DNA of 64,000 nucleotides from Drechmeria coniospora (Eukaryota > Ascomycota > Sordariomycetes > Hypocreales > Ophiocordycipitaceae): positions 10,164,520 to 10,228,519 of the forward strand of contig NC_054389.1 of the NCBI RefSeq assembly GCF_001625195.1, in the 5' to 3' direction. Positions 55,721 to 64,000 of the stretch are shown piece by piece. Made by a program: the position numbers and the translations under genes. Below the pieces are notes generated by a model. The model had not been told where the DNA came from and did no database searches. It saw only the letters and a list, made by a program, of their open reading frames with translations. How positions within the stretch are numbered: position 1 is the stretch's first letter; each line of letters begins with the position of its first letter.

Positions 55721-56731
55721 GTTAGCACCAGAATTCGGGTACGAGGGGGAGGGATGATACGGACAAATCTGAAGAAGAGAAGGGCAGAAAATCTCAAGGC
55801 AACCGAGGCCACCTTGGCCACGGTTGCTTGCACAGCCATCGACTGCGTGACCGACCTCTGCGCTGCGTTTCTATTGCGTATCTGGTTACCCTCGCAGAAT
55901 GAGACAAGGCAAAAACTGTAACAGGTCCAGTCTTTGGGATATTGAAGGAAGACTGTGAACAAAATATGTGGTCGATGAGCAACACAGTTGGCAAGTCAGA
56001 CGGCCAGTCAGTATCAAGACATACATGTAGGAATTGGAGGCATCCCCGCGTCCACAGCACCCCGCGTGCCGCGGTACATGTGGGGCATGGGTGCTTTGAC
56101 TTGGAGAGCTAGTGGCAGCTTACGGAGTATTAGTAGCTGCGATTCGGAGAACCTACTCTGTATGGAGTCGTCCGTAGGTACGGAGTACTTGACACTGGTT
56201 TACATGTATCCATGTACATGTAGGTACTCCGGACCTAAGTAGTACTTTGTACCCGCAAAACGCTTTACCTAGTACAGTGCTTGTACTTGTACAACGAAGT
56301 ACTTACATACTCCCTACTTCATAGCTGCAAGTATTGAAATTGAACGTGGTATGTGCATAGTACAGTATACACATACTTTTTGCATGTACTTGCAAGTGGT
56401 AATTACTGCACGCAGTACGGAGCACATGTCCTCCGTCCATGTAGGTACAGTCGTTGCTAGTTTGGCTTGGTGTAAGTATGCAATTAGATGAAGTACTGTA
56501 CATGTAAGTACAAGTACCAAGGCACCAGTTCGGCACAGATACCTGATAGACGTAAGTATACTGTACATGTACGGTACATAGCACAGATCTGTCCAGGTGT
56601 CGGCGCTGCAAAAATCCGTGCCGAGCTCCTCGTGGCCCCTTTGCTCGAAGCGACGAGACAAGTCACGACAGATTGCCGCACCACGCTGTCCAGACCAGCA
56701 CGCGATAGGCAAGAGAAATCCGCTCACGACC
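55721..56731. other. Intergenic region with GTAC island
   Basis: 56020-56590 is rich in GTACGGAGTAC, TACATGTA and GTACTTGTAC words. No gene was recognised. The last 130 bp are the promoter/leader of the p24 gene. Confidence 0.6.
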
Positions 56732-57534
56732 ATGAGATTAACGACGATAGCAGCAGGCGTCATTGCCTGGATGGCGACGGATGTCGTGGCGACGGCGTTG
56801 ACGTACCATCTGCCAGCCAACGAGAAGGCTTGCTTCTACACGGAGACCAAGAAGGACAACGAAAAGGTGGCATTCTATTTCGCGGTAGGTTGCTCGAGGC
56901 CGGCGCACGAGAGGCCCGGCGCATACTGACGGTTTCGAATAAAAGGTTCAATCTGGCGGCTCGTTCGATATCGACTACATAGTCGAGGGACCCGAGGGCA
57001 AGGTCATCTTAAAGGGCGAAAAAGAGCGCCAAGGCGATTTCGTCTTCACGGCGCAAAAGACTGGCGACTACTCTTTCTGCTTCGACAACGACATGAGCAC
57101 GTTTGCCGACAAGTTTATCGATTTCGAGATTTCTGTGGGTGCGCCTCGACCACTGACTCCGAACATGCACTGACGGGGAATGGCATAGGTCGAGAACGAG
57201 TCCCGGTCCGCGCAGCTGCCATCGAAGCAGGGCTCGACGCCCGAACAGACGACGATCATCGAAGAGGCCATAATCAAAATCTCCGGACAGCTCTCGACCA
57301 TCTCGCGCAACCAGAAATATTTCCGCACACGCGAGAACCGAAACTTTAGCACGGTCCACAGCACGGAGAGGCGGATTGTCAACTTTAGCATGATGCAGAT
57401 TGGCCTGATCATTTGCATGGGTGCCCTGCAGGTCTTTGTCGTTCGCTTCTTCTTCCAGGTACGTTTGTCGATGTCTAATTCTGGCGCGCCTCCGCTGACG
57501 TCCGTCGCAGGGCGCACGCAAGGGCTATGTATGA
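56732..57534 (+). CDS. p24 family cargo receptor (emp24/gp25L/GOLD)
   Basis: Four exons (56732-56884, 56946-57134, 57189-57458, 57511-57534) total 636 nt, 211 aa. A signal peptide (residues 1-21) precedes the GOLD domain: TYHLPANEKACFY and YSFCFDNDM contain the two disulfide Cys. SFDIDYIVEGPEGKVI and FADKFIDFEI complete the domain. A coiled-coil region (IIEEAIIKISGQLSTISRNQ, YFRTRENRNFSTVHSTERR) leads to the TM (FSMMQIGLIICMGALQVFVV). The tail is RFFFQGARKGYV; the last exon supplies only seven residues. An aromatic FF motif is present but not a classical terminal KKxx, so it is more Erp2/3/4-like than Emp24. It cycles between ER and Golgi in COPII/COPI vesicles. Confidence 0.95.
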
Positions 57535-58410
57535 AATGCCTGCCTTTGCTCTGGGGGGCATACGACGAGTAGGAGCACGAGGCACCGGCTGGGAAAACGG
57601 AGGGAATGGATACTGCTTGCACTCGTTCGGAGCTCGAGTCCATTGATGATGTTTGCTAGATGTGGTCTCCGGCCATGACGAATGGAATGACAGGGGCAGC
57701 AGCTGAGGGTCGCCGACATGCGGACGCATTCGCTACCATACTATAGTATACAGATGAGAAATAAACAGATGGTTATTGTCGATATGACGCACGCTCGCAT
57801 GACGACTACGAGCAGATGTGAGGGCAGCATCGCATGCGTGGACAAGTTCCCGGATTAGCGGGCTAGGATTATTACTATTGTACTTACTGCAAGTGTACTG
57901 TACAGAGTAATAATAGTTTGTGCCGCTTTCGGGAACATGTCCATTGTACTTATGGCGTACAACTACTACGTACTGTACTCCGTACTTACACGCTGTAGTT
58001 GTACTTACATGCACAAGTACGGAGTACTTACACCTAGGCAGAAGTAGTACTTAGAAGCTCGGAGTACATATATACCAGTAGTACTCCGTACTTACAGTAA
58101 GTACTTACTAAGTAGGTAATTAAATACTTGCTACGGAGTACAGAGCACCCCGTAGGTACACTACAGTACTCCGTACTTACTTATAGTACCTTCTTGGTGG
58201 ATTTTTTTTATTAAATTCAATCAATTGAATCTATGTGCTAAGCCACAGGTGGTGCGCCACACCTCGAAGCCTTTCCCAAGTACAGCAAGTCCAAGGCGCA
58301 GAGTCCCCCACCCAACTTTGGCTGGCCAATTGTTCCTGCGTTGCCGGCGTTGCCTTCACTTCTCTCAGCACCTGCATCTGGCATCAAGATCCGCACACAA
58401 GCCCGCAACG
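57535..58410. other. Intergenic region with GTAC island upstream of PRP45
   Basis: 57870-58195 is another dense block of GTAC words (GTACGGAGTACTTAC, GTACTCCGTACTTAC). 58200-58220 is a T/A-rich run. 58225-58410 is the 5' leader of PRP45. No gene was seen. Confidence 0.62.
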
Positions 58411-60210
58411 ATGGCCTCGATGGCGGCGTCCCTGCAGGCCTCGCTCCCCAAACCGAAATACACGGGCGAAGGCGAGGAGGACTCCTCACGGTCGCTGCTG
58501 CGCGGTCCCCGCGTCGTCGGCCCCGGACAGGTGGACGAAACGCAGGTGGTGCTGAAGCGAAGCGGCCCTCCGGCCTACGGTCAGCGATCCGGTTGGCGGC
58601 CGCGGTCGCAGGAAGACTTTGGCGATGGAGGTGCCTTTCCAGAAATCCCCGTGGCCCAGTACCCGCTCGACATGGGCCGGAAGGGTTCGTCGACGAGCAA
58701 CGCGTTGGCGATCCAGGTGGACGCGCAGGGCAAGGTCAAGTACGATGCCATCGCCCGACAAGGTCACGGCGGCGGTCGAATCGTGCACACTTCATTCAAA
58801 GATCTCATCCCGCTGAGGCAACGGGCCGACGCGGGCGAGATCGACCTCTCGCGTCCGGACAAGGAAACGGTGGCAGCGACGGCGGAAAAGACGAAGAACG
58901 CTCTGGCGGCGCTCATCAGCGGCGCCGTGGCGGCACAGAAGCCGAAAAACGTCAACGTCGGAAACCGAAAAGAAGCCACATTCGTCCGTTACACGCCGGC
59001 GAGCCAGATGGGCGACAACTCGAAGAAGCAGGACCGTATCATGAAGATTGTGGAACGGCAGCGCGACCCGATGGAGCCCCCCAAGTTCAAGCACAAGAAG
59101 ATTCCTCGCGGTCCTCCGTCGCCGCCGCCGCCGGTGATGCACTCGCCGCCGAGGAAACTGACGGCGGAAGACCAAGAGATGTGGAAGATCCCGCCGCCCG
59201 TGTCGAACTGGAAGAACCCAAAGGGCTTCACGGTCCCGCTCGACAAGCGACTCGCCGCCGACGGTCGGGGTCTGCAAGACATCGCCATCAACGACAAGCA
59301 CGCACAGTTTGCGGAAGCCGTCAAGATGGCAGAGCGCCACGCTCGCGAGGAAGTGCAGCAGCGGGCCATGATGCAGCAGCGACTGGCGGAGAAGGAAAAG
59401 GCGCAGAAGGAAGACAACCTACGAGCGCTCGCGCAGAAGGCTCGGGCGGAGAGGAAGGCGGCGGCCGGCGGTCGCAGGGACTCGAGAGCGTCGCGGGACT
59501 CGCGGGACTCTCGATCTCGATCGCGGTCACGAAGCTACAGCGACTCCTCGTCGGGATCCGACAGCGAGGATGCCGAGATTCGGGAGCGGGAACAAGCTAG
59601 ACGGGACCGGCGGAAGGAGGAGGAAAGGAAGCTTCGGCAGACGCGCATGGGCACGGAGCGACGGATCCAGGTCATGGCGCGCGAACAGAACCGCGACATC
59701 TCCGAAAAGGTGGCGCTCGGGCTGGCGAAGCCGACGCAGTCGAAGGAGACCATGTACGACTCGCGCCTCTTCAACCAGACGAGCGGCTTCGACAGCGGCT
59801 TCAACGAGGACAACCACTACGACAAGCCGCTGTTTGCGGCCCAGGACGCCATCAGCAGCATCTACCGGCCGCGGGCGAACATGGAGGACGACGAGGGCGA
59901 AGGGGGAGAGGAGGAGATGGCCAAGATCCAAAAGGCGAGCCGGTTTGGCGAGGCGCTAGGAAAGGGCAAATTCAAAGGCGCGGCCGAGGTGGAGGTGAGT
60001 GCCCTGCCGACGCGGGAGACGGCTGCGTGGCCGACGGATGCTAACCGAGATGGCTCAGGCGCGCGAAGGACCGGTGCAGTTTGAGAAGGAGACGGCGGAC
60101 CCGTTCAACGTGGACAAGTTCCTGTCCGAGGTGGACGAGACGTCGTCGTCGTCGAAGCGCGGATACGGCCTGCAGGACGAAGGGAGGCAGCCGAAGCGAC
60201 CTCGGGTGGA

Positions 60211-60244
<34 letters not shown>

Positions 60245-60250
60245 AAATGA
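58411..60250 (+). CDS. PRP45: SNW-domain splicing factor Prp45/SKIP
   Basis: Two exons (58411-59994, 60059-60250; intron 59995-60058, GTGAGT..CTAAC..CAG) give 591 aa. The SNW domain occupies about residues 170-340: DLIPLRQR, IPPPVSNWKNPKGFTVPLDKR (the S-N-W-K-N signature) and RPKNVNVGNRKEATFVRYTP-like stretch QKPKNVNVGNRKEATFVRYT. The N-terminus has PPAYGQRSGWRPRSQEDFGDGGAFPEI. A charged coiled coil (HAREEVQQRAMMQQRLAEKE) and a short RS patch follow, then YDSRLFNQTSGFDSGFNEDN and YDKPLF. The protein ends in a poly-Asp run. The spliceosomal Prp19-related complex uses it in both catalytic steps. Start at 58411 (MASMAAS). Confidence 0.96.
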
Positions 60251-60987
60251 AGGCAGACTCGGTCTCCAAGGTGGGAGGTGATGACGCGAGCAAGTGGATG
60301 GAAAGCATCGGCGGTGACATTCATTCATCCATCAGTTTAGCCTGCCACCCCCGTCGGCGACGAAATGGCCTTGATGCGGTGCCGACAGCTTCAGACTCGG
60401 CTATTTTCCGCCTCTCGTAGTTTGCAGGGCCAGATGCTTATGTTTACCTCCGACGCCGAGTCCGTCTCGAGAGATGGGAAGATGGGTGCGACGGAGGGGG
60501 GTCAACTGCGCAGCAGGTAGTTGTTGCGGAATGGGTGTTGGAAAGACGGATGCCATGCGCATGCACCGATACTGTAGATGCTTGCCTGCACGCACGTGTT
60601 CGCCAACGAAAGTGCCTGTGGAGGTGGAGTTGGGCGCTGCAGTGAGAATTTGAAAGCGAGATGACGGCCGAAGCTCGTCCCGTCCTCTTTTTTTTTTCTC
60701 TCCCTCCTTCGCTTCTCGTCTGTGACGTCTCTTCAACACATTGGTAGCGGAGAAACGAGGGTAAATGAGAAGAGAGAGTCGCTGCGGCATTCGGATTGGA
60801 CAATTTATCTCATACGGCACGGATACAGACGACGACAGGCCATGATCACAAACGACATCCGACACCAGTTACTTTTCTCCGAACCCGTTCACTTGACGCT
60901 TCATACTTGACATCGTCACGGCGCAGCAACTTTTCGCATCTTGTTTTCCTCCAGCTCATCGCCAACACCACAGGGCCATCACCGACC
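60251..60987. other. Intergenic region with pyrimidine-rich promoter
   Basis: No gene was supported; the 154-codon minus frame at 60865-60401 has no domain-like sequence. 60684-60720 is a T/C run (TCTTTTTTTTTTCTCTCCCT) typical of fungal promoters and lies about 270 bp upstream of the small membrane-protein gene. Confidence 0.55.
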
Positions 60988-61491
60988 ATGGCGTCGGGCC
61001 TCTTCCAAACCGCTCTTCTCCTCGCACCCCTCACCTCCTCGACGGCGACGCTCGTCTGCGCCTGGGACCAGCACGTCTTTCACTCTGCCCTGACGCGGCC
61101 CGAGACACAACCGCACGCCGAAGCAATTCTGCCGTCCTTTTGGCGCACGCTGCTGCCGACCGGTCTACCGCAGGTCGTTGCTCAGCTCGGCGCGACGGCC
61201 TGCACGAGCACCGTTGCCCTTTGCCTCCACGGTGATCTACTGCGTCGCCGAAGCGCCCACGGCTGGTACGTGGCCGCGGCGACGCTCGCCGTCGCTCATC
61301 TCGCCTACGGTCCGCTCGTCGCACGAAGCATCAAGCGCGTCCTCGATGATGAGCGCCGCGAGGGCCGCAGCAATGTCGCCGTCGAGCGTGTCTGGGTCGA
61401 CGTGAACCTGCTGAGGATGCTGACGACTGACCTCGCCGCCTGGGCCTGTGCCCTCGTCGCCGTTACGAAGGCGTTGACGGCCCATCCATGA
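60988..61491 (+). CDS. Small four-helix membrane protein, DUF1772/anthrone-oxygenase-like
   Basis: This is a single exon of 167 aa from ATG 60988 (MASGLFQTALLLAPLTSSTA). Four hydrophobic segments lie near residues 5-25, 60-80, 90-110 and 145-162. Polar sites recur at helix starts, and DVNLLRMLTTDLAAW precedes the last helix. Length and the Asn-x-x-Arg-x-x-x-x-D region before TM4 resemble fungal DUF1772 proteins, some of which are anthrone oxygenases. The usual LxxxWxxxYxxG motif is only loosely matched (ILPSFWRTLLPTGLPQ), so the family call is tentative. The upstream in-frame extension to 60796 is less likely to be translated. Confidence 0.45.
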   Translation: MASGLFQTALLLAPLTSSTATLVCAWDQHVFHSALTRPETQPHAEAILPSFWRTLLPTGLPQVVAQLGATACTSTVALCLHGDLLRRRSAHGWYVAAATLAVAHLAYGPLVARSIKRVLDDERREGRSNVAVERVWVDVNLLRMLTTDLAAWACALVAVTKALTAHP

Positions 61492-61914
61492 GCGTACCCT
61501 CGAGTTGCTTTCCGTTCTCCGTACATGCATCGTTGGCTCGCAGCGTTTGTTTTGATTTGTCTTGTTCTTTTCATGTATACATGAACTGCAACGCGCAGCA
61601 TGGGTATGGGTATTGTTATACAAACATCTTGCACGTACATCCTGCGCGTACATCTTGCGCGTGCATCCTGCGCGTGCATCTTGCGTGTACATGTTGCACA
61701 TGCCCCTCTGCCCGTCTACTTTCCCGTCCCGTTGAAATGCAAAGTGGAGAGATGCCATGCCGCTGTCTCCCAACGCCAGCCCAGATGCTCCTTGTCGTAT
61801 CCCATGCCAAACAAAACGCCGTAGATCAAAAATACACCGCCCTCCTCTTCTTCGTTCTCGTCGTCCGTCTCGTTCCAGAGAGTCGAGGAGGGTCGGGGAT
61901 GGATGGAAGACGGG
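61492..61914. other. Convergent 3' region with a 12-bp repeat
   Basis: 61624-61700 contains about six 12-nt units of the CATCTTGCGCGT / CATCCTGCGCGT type. The rest is probably 3' UTR of the two flanking convergent genes. Confidence 0.65.
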
Positions 61915-62624
61915 CTAATCCTCCTTTGGCTGCCGCATCCAAGCATCAATGGCCGCGCTGAAGGCGGCAAAGGCCAGACAGCCGCCAGCCATGGCCTGCG
62001 GACCTGCGTTCTTGGCGAGGATGCCACCTGTCAGGCAGCCGGCCGCGACGCCGTTGCCGAGGTCGTTCTTGGCGCGCATGCCCTCGATGCCGCACTCGAT
62101 GCCGGCAAAGAGTGCGCCGACCTTGCCGAAGTTCTTGGCCATGGAATAGGAACGCGTGCCCATGTCCTTGAAGCCAACTTTGAGCTGCTCCCGCAGCGGC
62201 ATCGACGAGATGGTCTGGCCCGCCGCATTCGTTACGGGGCTTCCAAACGGTGTATCGTATGACATCTGGCCAAAACTGGTAAGCAACCGCCGCCGGACGA
62301 CAAAGGGCCGAACAGGATGGAGGGAAACAGAGGACGGTGAGGACGGAGAGGGTGCTGTACCGAAGCCATGAACATGCCAAAGAGGCCACCCATGCCGAAT
62401 CCCATGACGCCCGACATGACCGACTTGCCAAAGCATGACTCCATCGCTCCTTGGATCTAGACAAGCGGCAAACATGATTCCGTTAGCCTTGATCTCGTCA
62501 AGATGAGAACACGGACGCATCGTACAGCCTTGACGTTGGGATCTTGCGGACCGATGCCGGCAGCGACAGCACCACCCGACGGTGGTGGCGGCGGCGGCGG
62601 CGGCGTACCCGACGGAAAGTTCAT
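61915..62624 (-). CDS. TIM22: Mitochondrial inner-membrane translocase subunit Tim22
   Basis: Exons are 62624-62526, 62456-62361 and 62265-61915 (546 nt, 181 aa). Exon 1 encodes MNFPSG followed by eight Pro and GPQDPNVKA. Exon 2 is [20 protein letters not shown] plus [12 protein letters not shown], the first TM of the Tim17/22/23 fold with its GxxxG pattern. Exon 3 begins [10 protein letters not shown] and holds [40 protein letters not shown] and [20 protein letters not shown]. Tim22 inserts carrier proteins into the inner membrane. The frame is open upstream to 62735, but starting at 62624 matches family length. A CAG three codons into the exon-3 region is the acceptor that keeps phase. Confidence 0.97.
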
Positions 62625-63524
62625 CGTCGATTCGTGGATGGTTGCGCTACTGTCCTTTGCCGTCGATGCTTCCTGGCAAAAGCTGTCGTGGATATTGATA
62701 GTATGAACCATGGAGGTATCTCGAATTTCTGCCAACCTTCACCGCTCTCCAGTGAGCAAATCCCCGCCCCACTACCGTTAGGTGCTCCATGTTTCCCCTC
62801 AAGGCTTAGCGGCGTTGGACGACTTGCCTCAAAATGCTCCGTGCAAGTACAGTACAAGGATTACTACCACCTAAGTAAGTACCTACTGGTAAGTACTTGT
62901 ACATACGTGGAGTACGGAGTAATTACGGAGTACTTACGGAGAGTACTTACAACTAGTAATAGCTGTACTGTAATTATTGCAGTACGGAGCACGGAGTACG
63001 GAGTAAAGGTAGAACTATTTGCACAGAGTACATGTACATGTACTGTAAGTAGTTGTGCCAGTATTACTAACTTACTGTACTGTACACTATGAAATGCACC
63101 GAATGCATCTTGTCGTCCGTACAACACATAATCCGTACTTCACATCAACATATGTCTACTACCTGCAAAGCACGCACATTGCACGTCCAAGTAGACTGGA
63201 GCAACGGTAAGCCATGTCCGCATAATCTAGCTCTCGTGAATCGTCTTCCACTGCAATCGACCTACACTTTGTAGGGCCCGGCTACCCTCCCTCTCGACCA
63301 CGACCAATCTGTCGCTTCACGCCCGCCCGGGGAGTGCATCACAATCTCAAGTCTCCCAAAGACAAACGGAATCCAGACGGCTGCTTGGTCTGTACCCGTG
63401 GCATTCTTTTGCACAAATTCCCCACAGGCAACCTGTTTCTAAACCACCACATTCTGTGACCGCTCTCCCCAGCAAGGATACCGAAATATCGAGTTCCAAA
63501 CTCCTACACGACTGGTGCGCAAAA
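62625..63524. other. Intergenic region with GTAC island
   Basis: 62835-63085 is a GTAC-word island (GTACGGAGTAATTACGGAGT, ACATGTACATGTACTG). The rest is Tim22 promoter on the left and 3' flank of the right-edge gene. No gene was seen. Confidence 0.6.
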
Positions 63525-64000
63525 TCATGGTCTGAAATGTGAGTAGTATCCGTCGGCATTGCCGTGGGTCTCTTCGGAGCAAGGGGTCGGCGAAGTAGGC
63601 GAGTTGGCGTGGTTGGATGACGTCCTCGACGCATAGCCCGAGTCCTGCCCGTTGCTCACCACTTCGTCGACGCATCCAAACCCTCCCGGGGCGATGGTCT
63701 GGGCCGTTCCGTATCCGTGTCCCGGCTGGGTAAGAATCGGAGGGAGGGTGAGGGCGCCATCCAAAACGTCACCGCCGTCGTACGGGTGGCCACTGCTGCC
63801 GTGACCATAATAGCCGCTCGTGCCGCCATGGCATCCATGGTATCCAGCATATCCATGATATCCGCCGTATCCGCCGTAACAGTTGCCGCCGCCGCCGCCG
63901 TAGCCAGAGCCACCGGTGCCGTAGCCAGCGTGTGCGGCGTGGATGCCCATGCCTCCGCTGGCGTACGCGTGAGCCGGACCGGCGGCTCGTGGAAAGACGA
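63525..64000 (-). CDS. C-terminal part of a Gly/Tyr/His-rich protein, continues past the window
   Basis: The minus frame is open from the right edge (VFPRAAGPAHAYASGG at the boundary) to a stop at 63525, about 158 residues. It is strongly Gly/Tyr/His-biased near the edge (GYGGGGGNCYGGYGG, YHGYAGYHGC). It then runs through GHGYGTAQTIAPGGFG and ends in a Ser/Thr/Pro-rich tail (SSNHANSPTSPTPCSEET) closing YYSHFRP. Such tails are common in fungal transcription or RNA-associated factors, but no domain is visible here, so no function is given. The ATG at 63950 need not be the start because the frame is open beyond it. Confidence 0.55.
   Translation of the reverse strand, partial: VFPRAAGPAHAYASGGMGIHAAHAGYGTGGSGYGGGGGNCYGGYGGYHGYAGYHGCHGGTSGYYGHGSSGHPYDGGDVLDGALTLPPILTQPGHGYGTAQTIAPGGFGCVDEVVSNGQDSGYASRTSSNHANSPTSPTPCSEETHGNADGYYSHFRP

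Noticed and set aside
58341..59600. 419-codon frame overlapping PRP45 in another frame
   Set aside because: Composition is typical of an off-frame read (Arg/Gly/Ala-rich) and PRP45 itself is clear.

Overview
The window is nuclear DNA of a filamentous ascomycete. The genes are GC-rich and carry short (about 47-172 bp) GT..AG introns with CTRAC-type branch sites. They encode Pezizomycotina-type proteins, including a calcineurin A with a Ser-Pro-rich linker insert, a fungal STAND/NLR receptor and a CYP65-like P450. A Sordariomycete, possibly Hypocreales, is my inference; nothing in the window fixes the species. Gene models were assembled by hand from reading frames, splice signals and family conservation. 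In nearly all multi-exon models the exon lengths sum to a multiple of three. I saw no tRNA, rRNA, CRISPR array or intact transposon.

Layout. 1-7.3 kb is gene-poor, with one 2-oxoglutarate/Fe(II) oxygenase (1863-2994, -). 7.28-13.2 kb holds a large NLR-like gene (degenerate nucleoside-phosphorylase domain, NB-ARC, TPRs, C-terminal domain with membrane segments) that carries one apparent frameshift. 13.6-26.5 kb is a dense housekeeping block: an Mmtag/RD protein, MED6, a short-chain dehydrogenase, the DEAH helicase Dhr1/Ecm16, a proteasome chaperone 3-like protein, a CFEM-like membrane protein and calcineurin A. 27.9-35.3 kb carries four-exon SDR, nine-exon trimethyllysine dioxygenase and eight-exon P450 genes, all on the minus strand. 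37-49 kb has an MBOAT/wax-synthase-like enzyme, a Ubp1-like deubiquitinase, a triose-phosphate-translocator-family carrier and a Shg1/BOD1-type RS protein. 49.5-62.6 kb is a second housekeeping block: Ugo1 and Yah1 (divergent pair), Rrp15, a PhoD-like phosphatase, a p24 cargo receptor, Prp45/SNW, a small membrane protein and Tim22. A Gly/Tyr-rich reading frame runs off the right edge.

The gene-free stretches are distinctive. They are full of short GTAC-centred words (GTACGGAGTAC, GTACTTGTAC and relatives), often in tandem arrays: 53-bp units near 27.1 kb, 21-bp units near 27.4 kb and 17-bp units near 32.9 kb. The same vocabulary recurs at 0-1 kb, 27 kb, 32 kb, 38.8 kb, 43 kb, 56 kb, 58 kb and 63 kb.

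Functionally the genes are mainly unrelated core functions: ribosome biogenesis (Dhr1, Rrp15), transcription and splicing (MED6, Shg1, Prp45), mitochondrial biogenesis (Ugo1, Yah1, Tim22), calcium signalling, secretion (p24) and carnitine synthesis. The most unusual items are the NLR with a catalytically eroded N-terminal domain, a Shg1 3' intron whose removal adds a roughly 119-residue RD/RS tail, and a 6-nt microexon in the carrier gene.
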